This document shows, one piece after another, positions 51,775-60,701 of a stretch of DNA of 64,000 nucleotides (position 1 is its first letter; each line of letters opens with the position of its first letter). The notes under the pieces were generated by a model. The model saw only the letters and a program-made list of their open reading frames with translations. It searched no databases and was not told the DNA's origin. Both the position numbers and the translations under genes were made by a program. Origin of the DNA: Woeseiaceae bacterium (GTDB taxonomy: Bacteria > Pseudomonadota > Gammaproteobacteria > Steroidobacterales > Woeseiaceae); contig JAJFKS010000036.1 of the NCBI GenBank assembly GCA_021773115.1, forward strand, positions 147,131 through 211,130. The letters run 5' to 3'.

Positions 51775-52964
51775 TGATGACAGCTGCGACAGATACGCAT
51801 TTGACGGATCCACGAGTTCGCGAATCCAAGGTCACTGTTCCGGTTTATGGCCAACTGCCGTTCGTGCCTGAACGTGCCAGCGGCTGCGATATTTTTACGC
51901 GCGACGGACGGCGCATTCTCGACCTGTATGGCGGCCATGCAGTGGCTGCGCTCGGCTACGGTCACCCGCGACTTGTCGAAGCAGTGAATCGGCAATGCAA
52001 GAACCTGATGTTCCAGAGCAACGCTGTCGCGCTGGATATTCGTGCAGAAGCCGCGGAGAAACTGGTAGGCGTCGCTCCGCAGGGCCTCGACCGGGTTTTC
52101 TTCGTCAATTCGGGCGCTGAAGCCAACGAAAATGCGTTACGTATGGCCTGCATGGCGACCGGCCGAAAGAAAGTACTGGCAATCACCCAGGGCTTTCACG
52201 GCAGGACCGCCGCGGCTGCCGCGGTCACCTGGAACTCCGCTCGCTGGTATGGCTTTCCGTCCCTGCCTTTCGATGTCGACTTTATACCGCGGGATGACGT
52301 TGCCGCCGCGCACGCGATGATTGGCAGTGATATCGCCGCTGTTATTTTTGAACCCGTGCAGGGTGTTGCTGGCGCCTACGATTTGTCGCTCGACTTTGTT
52401 CAGGCTTTGCGCGATGCGACAAAGAAACACGGCGCCATGCTGATAGCCGACGAAGTGCAGTCTGGCATGGGTCGTTGCGGCCAGTTTTTTGCCGTGCAAG
52501 TGCATGACATTGAGCCGGACTTCCTGACCAGCGCCAAGGCACTGGGTGGCGGCATACCTTGCGCTGCGGTGCTTTGCAGTCATGAAATTGCATCACATTT
52601 CGGTAGCGGCGATCTCGGCTCAACCTTTGGTGGTGGTCCGGTTGCCGCGGCCGCAATCGTGGCCGTCATCGATGCGATCGAAAACGAGCAATTACTGGCG
52701 AATGTCCGCCGCTCGGAACTCGCCATTCGCGAGCAATGCATTGTCGGACCGATCAAGCGCATCCAGGGAATGGGCCTGTTGCTCGGGCTCGTCTGTGACC
52801 GCCCGGCCATCGAAGTCAGGAACGCGCTGCTGGAACACGATATTCTCACCGGTACCAGCGGCGACCCCGAGGTACTCAGGATTCTGGCACCCCTGATTCT
52901 GGAACCCGCACACATCGATCATCTTGCTGAAGCGCTCAGTGTAGTAGCGCCCGCCACAATTTAA
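51774..52964 (+). CDS. argD: N-acylornithine aminotransferase
   Basis: A 396-residue class III PLP aminotransferase converting N-acylglutamate semialdehyde to N-acylornithine. YGGHAVAALGYGHP, FVNSGAEANENALRMA, GFHGRT, ADEVQSGMGRCG and the Schiff-base lysine in TSAKALGGGIP (about 246) are all present. Two ATGs (51774, 51777) are possible; both follow the argC stop directly. A preceding open stretch back to 51612 is argC in another frame. Confidence 0.92.
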   Translation: MMTAATDTHLTDPRVRESKVTVPVYGQLPFVPERASGCDIFTRDGRRILDLYGGHAVAALGYGHPRLVEAVNRQCKNLMFQSNAVALDIRAEAAEKLVGVAPQGLDRVFFVNSGAEANENALRMACMATGRKKVLAITQGFHGRTAAAAAVTWNSARWYGFPSLPFDVDFIPRDDVAAAHAMIGSDIAAVIFEPVQGVAGAYDLSLDFVQALRDATKKHGAMLIADEVQSGMGRCGQFFAVQVHDIEPDFLTSAKALGGGIPCAAVLCSHEIASHFGSGDLGSTFGGGPVAAAAIVAVIDAIENEQLLANVRRSELAIREQCIVGPIKRIQGMGLLLGLVCDRPAIEVRNALLEHDILTGTSGDPEVLRILAPLILEPAHIDHLAEALSVVAPATI

Positions 52965-52971
52965 AGGACCA

Positions 52972-53979
52972 ATGATGAAAGCGTTTAACGACCTCGCCGA
53001 CTTTTCAGCCGAAGAAATTCGAGCTTTGATCGATCTCGCATCGCGACTGGACACCCATCCCGAGCCGGATGCCCTCAAGGGCAAGGTTCTTTCGTTGCTG
53101 TTCCTGAGCCCTTCGCTCAGAACACTGGCCTCTTTTCAGGCCGCAATGGTGCGCCTCGGCGGCGGATCCTTTGTCATCTCACCTGACATGTCGATTCATG
53201 GCATCGAAACACGACCCGGCATCGTGATGGACGGCGCAGCGGCCGAACACATCCGGGAAGCCATTCCGGTCATCGCGTCTTACGGCGATGCCATCGGAAT
53301 TCGTGCCTTCGCCGAACGCAAGAATATTGCTGCGGATATGGCGGAAAAGGAATTCAGTTCATTGATTGAACTCGTCGATAAGCCATACATCAACATGGAA
53401 TCGGCCATGAACCATCCGTGTCAGAGTCTCGCGGACTGGAAAACGATGGATGATTTTTCGGTCCCGGCTAACGCCGGCAAGTTCGTATTGAGTTGGGCCT
53501 ATCACCCACGCGCGCTGCCACTCGCAGTGCCAGCCGCGACACTGCATATGGCCGCAATGCGGGGCATGGATGTCACGGTGTTGCGTCCGGAAGGCTTCGA
53601 ACTGCCGCCACAACTCATGCAAAAAGCGGCGGCCGCGGCCGAAGCATCCGGCGGCTCGGTCACCGAGACTGACCAGCGATCCCAGGCGGTCGAGGGCGCA
53701 CACATCATCTATGCCAAGTCCTGGTCGTCGACACGACATTACGGCGACAAACTCGCCGACCAAAAACTTCGCGAGCAATATCTTGACTGGTGTGTCGACA
53801 ACACCTGGTTCGAAACCAGCCAGGACGACTGTCGCTTCATGCATTGCCTGCCAGTGCGACGTGGCGTTGTCGTTGCTGATGAAATCCTGGACGGTCCGCG
53901 AAGCATTGTCATTCCAGAAGCGCGTAATCGCATGCTGGCGCAAATGGCCGTTCTTCACCAAATGCTTGGGAAAAAATAG
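52972..53979 (+). CDS. argF': N-acylornithine carbamoyltransferase (acetyl- or succinyl-ornithine type)
   Basis: 335 residues. Carbamoyl-phosphate sites: SPSLRTLASF (about 46), NHPCQSLAD and HCLPVRR. The segment VMDGAAAEHIREAIPV (85-100) aligns with the specificity loop of these enzymes. By memory the Xanthomonas acetylornithine enzyme has Glu92 at the third residue after MDG (MDGDTEEH), and the Bacteroides succinylornithine enzyme has Pro90 (MDGDKPEH). Here it is Ala91. The upstream conserved Trp (WPIE or WKLE) is replaced by His76 (HGIE). So the acyl group is uncertain, with succinyl favoured. Either way the operon makes N-acylcitrulline, not citrulline directly. Overlaps argB by 1 bp. Confidence 0.85.
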   Translation: MMKAFNDLADFSAEEIRALIDLASRLDTHPEPDALKGKVLSLLFLSPSLRTLASFQAAMVRLGGGSFVISPDMSIHGIETRPGIVMDGAAAEHIREAIPVIASYGDAIGIRAFAERKNIAADMAEKEFSSLIELVDKPYINMESAMNHPCQSLADWKTMDDFSVPANAGKFVLSWAYHPRALPLAVPAATLHMAAMRGMDVTVLRPEGFELPPQLMQKAAAAAEASGGSVTETDQRSQAVEGAHIIYAKSWSSTRHYGDKLADQKLREQYLDWCVDNTWFETSQDDCRFMHCLPVRRGVVVADEILDGPRSIVIPEARNRMLAQMAVLHQMLGKK

Positions 53980-54908
53980 TGACTACGAATAAAGATCGCG
54001 CAATCGTTGTTTCGGCGCTGAAACACGCCGCGCCGTACATTCGCCTGTTCAAGGGCAAGGTTTTCGTCATCAAAGCAGGCGGCGAGGTGTTCGTCGATGT
54101 AGATAAAACCAAGGCGTTGATGGAACAGGTCGGCATCCTGCACCAGGTCGGCGTACGCGTCGTGCTTGTTCATGGCGGTGGACCGCAGTCAACCGAGCTC
54201 GCCACAGCACTGGGTCTCGATACGACTTTCGTTGACGGACGACGCGTAACCGACGGCAGCTCGCTGAATGTCGCAACCATGGTATTGAACGGCCAGATCA
54301 ACACGCGCATTCTGGCAACTTGTCGCGACCTGCAGATACCTGCTGTTGGAATCAGCGGTGTCGATGCCGGCCTGATTCGTGCGCACAAACGCCCGCCCGT
54401 GCAACGCGCAGGTGAGTCGCCGGTCGACTACGGTTTTGTCGGCGATATTGATGCCGTCGATGCGGATGTGCTGCGCAAGCAACTCGACAACGGCCTGATG
54501 CCGGTTGTCAGCCCTTTGTCTTGCGATGAGTCGGGCAATATCCTGAACATCAATGCCGACACAGTTGCCGCGGCCATCGCCGCCGAACTCAATGCTGAGA
54601 AACTCATTCTGGCAACCGGTGCCGCGGGAATTTTTGAGGACGTCAACGATCCCGGCTCCCTGATCTCCTACATCGATCGAAGCGCCCTGCAAAAGCTACG
54701 CGATTCCGGCAGCCTCGCAGACGGGATGATTCCAAAGGCCGCGGCCATCGACTGGGCGATTGCGAATGGCGTACAGCGCGTCCATGTCATCTCAAGCAAG
54801 GCACCCGACAGTATCTTGCTGGAAATTTTTACGAACGAAGGCACCGGTACGCTGGTCGTCGATGACATCGCGGCACTGTCAGCGGCTGAACAGGCACAAT
54901 CGTCATGA
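53979..54908 (+). CDS. argB: N-acylglutamate kinase
   Basis: 309 residues, GTG start. Amino acid kinase fold: VFVIKAGGEVF, VHGGGPQSTEL, GISGVDAGLIRA, INADTVAAAIA and GMIPKAAAIDWAIANGVQRVHVIS. Phosphorylates N-acylglutamate. Unlike the Xanthomonas argB-argA fusion, there is no C-terminal GNAT synthase domain, so this operon has no obvious N-acetylglutamate synthase. Overlaps argH by 4 bp. Confidence 0.92.
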   Translation: MTTNKDRAIVVSALKHAAPYIRLFKGKVFVIKAGGEVFVDVDKTKALMEQVGILHQVGVRVVLVHGGGPQSTELATALGLDTTFVDGRRVTDGSSLNVATMVLNGQINTRILATCRDLQIPAVGISGVDAGLIRAHKRPPVQRAGESPVDYGFVGDIDAVDADVLRKQLDNGLMPVVSPLSCDESGNILNINADTVAAAIAAELNAEKLILATGAAGIFEDVNDPGSLISYIDRSALQKLRDSGSLADGMIPKAAAIDWAIANGVQRVHVISSKAPDSILLEIFTNEGTGTLVVDDIAALSAAEQAQSS

Positions 54909-56089
54909 GCCGGCTGTGGGACAAGGGTCTGCCGCTCGATGAACGCGTACTGCGCTATACCGCCGGCGAGGACCATCAACTGGATGCGCGGCTTGTGCAT
55001 TACGATGTTCTCGGCTCGATCGCGCATGCACAAATGCTCGCTCAGCAAAAACTCATTAGCGAAGACGACTGCGCTGAAATATGCGCCGGACTGCAGGCGC
55101 TGGATGACAGTTTTGCGGCCGGCGACTGGCACATTCGGCTGCAGGATGAAGATGTACACACGGCGCTCGAAACGCGACTGACTGACGCGATCGGAGCGGC
55201 TGGCGGTCGCCTGCACCTGGGCCGCTCCCGTAACGATCAGGTGTTAACCGCGCTGCGTCTCTATTTGCGCGATGCCACCACCGACCTTGGCGAACGCGTT
55301 TCCGGCTTGCGAAATGCCATCAGTGCCCTCAAGCAACGCCAGGGTGATGTCGAATTGCCCGGCTATACGCACATGCAGCACGCCATGCCATCCTCGGTTG
55401 GCTTGTGGTGTGGTGGCTTTGACGAGGGATTTGCCGACGCAGTGTCAGGCCTCAACCTGGTTCGAAAACGAATTAACAAGAATCCGCTCGGCAGCGCGGC
55501 TGGCTACGGCACACCCGGCCTGCCACTCGACCGGGATGCAACGACCGCAAAACTCAACTTCGAATCCACTCAGGAACCGGTAACAGCCGTGCAGCTATCG
55601 CGCGGCAAAGCCGAGAGTGCTCTGCTGTTCGAAATCACTTTGTTAATGCAGGATCTTGGTCGTATGGCCAGCGACCTGCTGCTATTTTATACGCAAGAGT
55701 TTGCCTACATTCACTTGGCCGCCGAGGTAACGACGGGTTCATCGATCATGCCGCAAAAGCGCAACCCCGACGTACTCGAACTTCTGCGTGCAAGCTCGGC
55801 AACAACCCAGGCGGCACTAAATGAATCCCTGATGATCACGGCCAAACTTCCCTCCGGCTATCATCGTGACCTGCAGCGATTGAAAGCGCCGCTGTTTCGA
55901 GGCATTGATCTCGCGACCGACAGCGTGGACATCATGGCCTACTTACTCGAAGGCCTTCAGTTCCGGCCCGAAAACATTCGCCTCGACGAAAGCATATTTG
56001 CGACCGCCGAGGCCTACCGCCTGGTGCATGACGAGGGCATACCGTTTCGAGACGCGTACCGGCAAGTGGCAAAACGATACGCAAAATGA
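54905..56089 (+). CDS. argH: argininosuccinate lyase
   Basis: Last step to arginine and fumarate. 394 residues, shorter than the usual 450-460. The fumarase/aspartase signature GSSIMPQKRNPD (about 278), EDVHTALETRL, GRSRNDQV and YTHMQHAMPSS are intact. It ends the arginine operon; the missing length is at the C-terminus compared with E. coli ArgH, and the active-site motifs are unaffected. Confidence 0.92.
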   Translation: MSRLWDKGLPLDERVLRYTAGEDHQLDARLVHYDVLGSIAHAQMLAQQKLISEDDCAEICAGLQALDDSFAAGDWHIRLQDEDVHTALETRLTDAIGAAGGRLHLGRSRNDQVLTALRLYLRDATTDLGERVSGLRNAISALKQRQGDVELPGYTHMQHAMPSSVGLWCGGFDEGFADAVSGLNLVRKRINKNPLGSAAGYGTPGLPLDRDATTAKLNFESTQEPVTAVQLSRGKAESALLFEITLLMQDLGRMASDLLLFYTQEFAYIHLAAEVTTGSSIMPQKRNPDVLELLRASSATTQAALNESLMITAKLPSGYHRDLQRLKAPLFRGIDLATDSVDIMAYLLEGLQFRPENIRLDESIFATAEAYRLVHDEGIPFRDAYRQVAKRYAK

Positions 56090-56156
56090 TGCCCGCTGAG
56101 GCGTCCGTGGCTCTATACTGGCGTACCGATTAATCACCTCAAAAAGGGTCGACGAC

Positions 56157-56345
56157 ATGAAACGCCTGACGTTCCCGATGGCCGCCTTTGCATTACTGTT
56201 TGTTTTCACCGGCTGCGGCCAAAGTGGCCCGCTGTATGTTCCGGGCAATCCGAGCACGATGGCCGTACCGCCAACTGCGAATAGCGCCGAGACCGACGAA
56301 CAAGAAGAACAGGACGACGACGACGATTCGTCCGAGAAAGACTAG
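56157..56345 (+). CDS. lptM: LptM (YifL-like) lipoprotein
   Basis: A 62-residue outer-membrane lipoprotein. The signal ends FTGC with lipidated Cys20, followed by CGQSGPLYVPG, the conserved start of LptM which assists LptD maturation. A Ser/Pro linker and a highly acidic tail (EQEEQDDDDDSSEKD) follow. Usually next to lysA; here it is between argH and polA, with its own ribosome site (AAAGGG). Confidence 0.85.
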   Translation: MKRLTFPMAAFALLFVFTGCGQSGPLYVPGNPSTMAVPPTANSAETDEQEEQDDDDDSSEKD

Positions 56346-56359
56346 CAACAGGAAAACTG

Positions 56360-59050
56360 ATGACCGACCTCGTTCTGATTGACGGGTCATCGTATTTGTA
56401 TCGCGCCTTTCATGCGATACCAAAGCTCACCAATTCGAAAGGGGAGCCAACAGGCGCGCTTCACGGCGTGCTGACGATGATCCAGAAACTGATTCGCGAA
56501 GAACAACCCGGACATGTCGCGGTTGTATTTGATGCACCCGGGAAAACCTTTCGAGACGAGCTGTTCGCGGACTACAAGGCGACCCGCCCGCCAATGCCCG
56601 ATGACCTTCGCTCACAGGTACAAGCAATTCTTGATGCCGTCGAGGCGATGGGCCTGCCACTGCTACGCGTCAAGGGCGTCGAGGCCGACGATGTCATCGG
56701 TACCCTGTGCAAACAGGCTGCAGAGCGCGGGCTGCACGTGCTCGTATCGACTGGCGACAAGGACCTGGCACAACTGGTCAATGACAAGGTCACGTTGATC
56801 AATACGATGAACGATTCACGCATGGACCGTGAAGGCGTCAAGGCGAAGTTTGATGTCTATCCGGAGCAGATCATCGACTACCTCGCACTGGTCGGTGACA
56901 CCTCGGACAATATTCCGGGCGTGCCTAAAGTAGGCGCCAAGACCGCCTCCAAATGGCTCAACCTGTACTCGAGCGCAGATGGGATCATCGAGAACGCTGA
57001 CGAAATCAAGGGCAAGGTCGGCGAGAGCCTGCGCGAAAGTGTCGACCAGTTACGCCTGTCACGTGAACTCGCAAGGATTCGCGAGGATGTGGAACTCGAT
57101 ATCGGTGTTGACGATTTGTCGCCCAGGCAGGCGGATGTTCCCCGCCTGCGCGAACTTTATGGACGATACGAGCTTCGGACGATGTTGGGACAACTCGACG
57201 ATGCGAATGAACTGGCTGTTGACGTCGTCGAGAAAAGTGACGATACGAACTATGAAACCGTCCTGGACTGGGATGCATTCGATCGCTGGCTCGCAAAAAT
57301 TGATAAAGCTGAACTCACCGCCTTCGACACAGAAACGACCAGCATCAACTACATGCAAGCTGAGATCGTCGGCTTGTCACTGTCGGTCCAGGCAAACAAA
57401 GCGGCGTACATCCCCGTTGCGCACGATTATCCGGGTGCTCCGGACCAGTTGCCGCGCGACGAGGTACTGAAAAAACTGCGCAGTTGGTTGCAGGACGACG
57501 CAAAAAAGAAAGTCGGCCATCACCTGAAATACGATGCCCATATTCTCGCCCGCTACGAGATCGCATTGCGCGGCATGCAGTTCGATTCGATGCTCGAGTC
57601 CTACGTATTGAACAGCGTAGCGACACGGCACGACATGGATTCCGTTGCGCGCCAGTATCTGGGCCGCGAAACAATTCACTACGAAGACGTCGCCGGCAAG
57701 GGTGCGAAGCAGCTGACATTCAACCAGGTCGATCTCGAGACGGCCGCACCGTATGCCGCCGAAGATGCCGACATCACCATGCAGTTGCACCAAACCCTGT
57801 GGGAGCAACTCGGAAAGACGCCGTCACTGAAAAAAGTCTACGAAGAAATCGAACAACCGCTGGTGCCGATTTTGCTCGAAATGGAGGAAACCGGCGTGCT
57901 CGTGTCACGCCAGATGCTAACGACGCAAAGTGGCGAGCTGGCGAAGAAGATGATCGAGCTGGAGGCTAAAGCCCATGAGCTGGCGGGTGGCCCCTTCAAC
58001 CTCGGCTCACCGAAACAGCTGCAGCAGATCCTGTTCGAACAGCAGGGATTGCCAGTCATCCGCAAAACACCGAAGGGCCAACCGTCGACGGCTGAGGACG
58101 TCCTGGTCGAACTGGCGGCCGACTATGAATTGCCGGCGGTGATCATCGACTATCGTAGTGTCAGCAAATTGAAAAGCACCTACACGGACAAGCTGCCGCT
58201 GCAAATTGCAACGGGAACAGGCCGGATTCATACGTCCTATCACCAGGCGGTCGCGGCGACCGGCCGGCTCTCCTCGACCGATCCCAATTTGCAGAACATT
58301 CCGATCCGCACACCCGAGGGTCGCCGTATACGCCAGGCATTTATCGCCCCGGACGGGCAGCTGCTACTTGCCGCGGATTATTCCCAGATCGAACTCCGGA
58401 TCATGGCTCACCTGTCGGCCGATCCGGGGCTCGTCAAGGCATTCGCAGATGAACAGGACGTGCATCGGGCGACGGCAGCCGAGGTCTTTGGCCTGGCACT
58501 TGAGGACGTCACTGCGGATCAGCGGCGCTCCGCCAAAGCCATTAATTTTGGATTGATGTACGGCATGTCAGCGTTCGGTCTGGCGAAGCAACTCGGCATT
58601 TCGCGGGGCGAAGCACAGGAATATGTGAACCTGTATTTTGACCGCTATCCCGGCGTGAAAACCTTCATGGACAATATCCGCGAGACGGCAAGTGCCGACG
58701 GCTTTGTCGAGACCGTCTTCGGCCGTCGCCTGTATCTGCCCGAGATCAACGCGCGAAATGCAAATCGCCGCCAGTACGCTGAGCGCACTGCCATCAACGC
58801 GCCAATGCAGGGTACGGCGGCTGACATTATCAAGCGTGCGATGATTTCAGTACACGGCTGGCTGCAAACCGACGCGCCCGGTGCTCGCATGATCATGCAG
58901 GTCCACGATGAGCTGGTATTTGAAGTCGACCAGGACAGCGTCGACACCGTTCGGCAACGCGTCATTGAATTGATGAACGGCGCAGCTGAGTTGTCGGTGC
59001 CACTGAAGGTCGAAGTCGGCGTCGGCAAGAACTGGGACGAAGCGCACTAA
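56360..59050 (+). CDS. polA: DNA polymerase I
   Basis: 896 residues with all three domains. 5' nuclease (1-290: LIDGSSYLYRAFHA, FDAPGKTFR, STGDKDLAQLV, GDTSDNIPGVPKVG). 3'-5' exonuclease (about 305-490: AFDTETTS, HHLKYDAHIL, YAAEDADIT), with the metal Asp/Glu residues intact. Polymerase (about 510-896: LSSTDPNLQNIP, ADYSQIELRI, RRSAKAINFGLMYG, QVHDELVFEV). Proofreading is therefore expected. Followed by a small-RNA-like region and then engB. Confidence 0.97.
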   Translation: MTDLVLIDGSSYLYRAFHAIPKLTNSKGEPTGALHGVLTMIQKLIREEQPGHVAVVFDAPGKTFRDELFADYKATRPPMPDDLRSQVQAILDAVEAMGLPLLRVKGVEADDVIGTLCKQAAERGLHVLVSTGDKDLAQLVNDKVTLINTMNDSRMDREGVKAKFDVYPEQIIDYLALVGDTSDNIPGVPKVGAKTASKWLNLYSSADGIIENADEIKGKVGESLRESVDQLRLSRELARIREDVELDIGVDDLSPRQADVPRLRELYGRYELRTMLGQLDDANELAVDVVEKSDDTNYETVLDWDAFDRWLAKIDKAELTAFDTETTSINYMQAEIVGLSLSVQANKAAYIPVAHDYPGAPDQLPRDEVLKKLRSWLQDDAKKKVGHHLKYDAHILARYEIALRGMQFDSMLESYVLNSVATRHDMDSVARQYLGRETIHYEDVAGKGAKQLTFNQVDLETAAPYAAEDADITMQLHQTLWEQLGKTPSLKKVYEEIEQPLVPILLEMEETGVLVSRQMLTTQSGELAKKMIELEAKAHELAGGPFNLGSPKQLQQILFEQQGLPVIRKTPKGQPSTAEDVLVELAADYELPAVIIDYRSVSKLKSTYTDKLPLQIATGTGRIHTSYHQAVAATGRLSSTDPNLQNIPIRTPEGRRIRQAFIAPDGQLLLAADYSQIELRIMAHLSADPGLVKAFADEQDVHRATAAEVFGLALEDVTADQRRSAKAINFGLMYGMSAFGLAKQLGISRGEAQEYVNLYFDRYPGVKTFMDNIRETASADGFVETVFGRRLYLPEINARNANRRQYAERTAINAPMQGTAADIIKRAMISVHGWLQTDAPGARMIMQVHDELVFEVDQDSVDTVRQRVIELMNGAAELSVPLKVEVGVGKNWDEAH

Positions 59051-59120
59051 AGGGCCGGTCAGCCTGGATCAGTTCTAATCTATTTTTCTATATTTTTCAA
59101 AGCGATAGATATTTCTGTGA

Positions 59121-59226
59121 ACTCAGGCTACGTGATTCGCTCTAATCCCCTGAGTGCGTTAGTCACTCGCCTGTTTACCTCCCTAAACAGGCGTGCAAGC
59201 GGTTTCCCCAAGCCGTTTGCTTTTTC
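59121..59226 (+). ncRNA. candidate C-rich-loop small RNA at the Spot 42/ErsA/sX13 locus
   Basis: Between polA and engB, the position of Spot 42 in E. coli, ErsA in Pseudomonas and (from memory) sX13 in Xanthomonas. Three hairpins: ACTCAGG/CCTGAGT (59121-59127 with 59149-59155); CGCCTGTTTA/TAAACAGGCG (59168-59177 with 59184-59193) with loop CCTCCC; and GCAAGCGGTTT/AAGCCGTTTGC (59195-59205 with 59210-59220) with loop CCCC, followed by TTTTT. The C-rich loops could pair with Shine-Dalgarno sequences. The 5' end and promoter are not determined. Confidence 0.65.
59195..59225 (+). terminator. Rho-independent terminator of polA or the small RNA
   Basis: An 11-bp stem (two G-T pairs) with a CCCC loop, followed directly by five T. 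Confidence 0.85.
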
Positions 59227-59228
59227 TG

Positions 59229-59273
59229 GCCCCGGGTAGCGGCAACCACCGTTACTTCGGGGCTATTTTATTT
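59229..59273 (+). terminator. second hairpin and T-rich run between polA and engB
   Basis: GCCCCG (59229-59234) pairs with CGGGGC (59258-59263), with inner GTAGCGG/CCGTTAC pairing, followed by TATTTTATTT. A back-up terminator for plus-strand transcripts. Its T-rich end reaches into the last codons of engB on the other strand. Confidence 0.75.
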
Positions 59274-59864
59274 CGCCTCTGAATTTGTCAGGAATTCGTC
59301 GAGCTTCGCCCGCGCCTCATCCTCGCCGGCACGCGTCAATGCCGAAAATTGCTGCACCGTCGCCACGGCTTGAAGCTCGCGCCGAACAGCGAGCATTGCG
59401 GAGGCTGCCTGTCCACGCTTTAGCTTGTCACATTTGGTCAGCAGCACATGTGTCGGCAGGGAAACCATCTCGGCAAAGCCCAGCATTTGAGTATCAAATG
59501 GTGTGATCTGCCGACGAATGTCGATAATGAGAAACAAGCCCTTGAGGCTTTTTCGTGACTCGAAATAGTCCGCCATCAAACTGCGCCAGTGCGCGCGCAT
59601 TTTTGCAGATACCCTGGCGAATCCGTAGCCGGGCAAATCAACCAGGCGCTCAGCGTCTCGTAGCGCGAAAAAATTGACCAGCTGGGTCCGCCCCGGCGTC
59701 TTGCTGGTCCGCGCGAATTGCCGCCGGTTGACAATAATATTGATGGCGCTGGACTTGCCGGCGTTGGAGCGGCCAGCGACTGCAACCTCTCTGCCCACGT
59801 CAGCAACAAACTGGCTGGCCTCGTTGGCGCTCTTGATGAATTGGGCTTCGGGGTATTGCGACAT
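59268..59864 (-). CDS. engB: ribosome-assembly GTPase EngB (YihA/YsxC)
   Basis: 198 residues. G1 GRSNAGKSSAIN (about 31), G2 TSKTPGRTQ, G3 DLPGYGFA, G4 LTKCDKL, G5-like FSALT. It acts in large-subunit assembly. An upstream ATG at 59954 exists, but family N-termini match from the ATG at 59864. Confidence 0.95.
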   Translation of the reverse strand: MSQYPEAQFIKSANEASQFVADVGREVAVAGRSNAGKSSAINIIVNRRQFARTSKTPGRTQLVNFFALRDAERLVDLPGYGFARVSAKMRAHWRSLMADYFESRKSLKGLFLIIDIRRQITPFDTQMLGFAEMVSLPTHVLLTKCDKLKRGQAASAMLAVRRELQAVATVQQFSALTRAGEDEARAKLDEFLTNSEAK

Positions 59865-60069
59865 GGGGGTACGGCCTGCGGATAATGTGTATAATTTGGC
59901 GCTGCTGCGGACAGGACCGGTTGGCAGTGTGACGGGTTCAGCCGCACGCAGCAAGGTAGTTCAGCTGGTCACGGGACCATTGGCGTTCTGCCATGATTCA
60001 GCACAAACAGTCGAATGACATCATTAGGCGATGGCTCTTGCCCTCGCAGGGAAGTAACGGTTAGACGAT

Positions 60070-60699
60070 ATGAATAACAAATTCGGAACGCTATTCGCAG
60101 TGGCCAGCCTGGTACTGGCCGTCTCTGGGGTCCAGGCCGAAAGCCTTGTTGATGGGTCGCTTGAAGACGGCAAAACACGGGCACTGACCTGCAACGCCTG
60201 TCATGGCACAGCGGGTAACAGCCAGAGCCCGTTGTGGCCAAATCTCGCCGGACAGAATGCGCCCTATATCGTCGCTCAGTTGAGAGCGTTTAAGGACGGC
60301 ACCCGCAGCGACCCACTGATGAGCATGCAGGCGATGACGCTGAGCGACGAAGAAATGGCGAATCTCGCCGTCTACTTCGAGAGCCTGCCAACCGCCGCAC
60401 AGGCAATTGCCGACGAGAGCCTGCTCGATCGCGGCGAATCGCTGTATCGCGGCGGCAACCTGGATGACAAAACCTCGGCCTGCCTCGCCTGTCACGGACC
60501 CAGCGGTCGCGGCAATCCGGCTTCAAAAATTCCGGCGCTCCAGGGCCAGCACGCGGCCTACACGGTCAAACAGCTCAATGACTACAAGAATGCGGATCGA
60601 ACCACCGATGGCAAGACCCGCATGATGCGTGATATCGCTGCCCGGCTTGATAAAGATGACATCGCGGCACTTTCTTCCTACGTACAGGGTCTCAAATAA
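60070..60699 (+). CDS. dihaem cytochrome c4
   Basis: A 209-residue periplasmic electron carrier. Signal peptide to about residue 23 (AVSGVQA/E). Two c-type domains, each with CxxCH: CNACHGTAGNS (about 41) and CLACHGPSGRGNP (about 139), and axial Met residues in PLMSMQAM and KTRMMRD. The engB - cytochrome c4 - dsbA order is common in gammaproteobacteria. Starts dsbA's operon. Confidence 0.94.
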   Translation: MNNKFGTLFAVASLVLAVSGVQAESLVDGSLEDGKTRALTCNACHGTAGNSQSPLWPNLAGQNAPYIVAQLRAFKDGTRSDPLMSMQAMTLSDEEMANLAVYFESLPTAAQAIADESLLDRGESLYRGGNLDDKTSACLACHGPSGRGNPASKIPALQGQHAAYTVKQLNDYKNADRTTDGKTRMMRDIAARLDKDDIAALSSYVQGLK

Positions 60700-60701
60700 G
60701 C

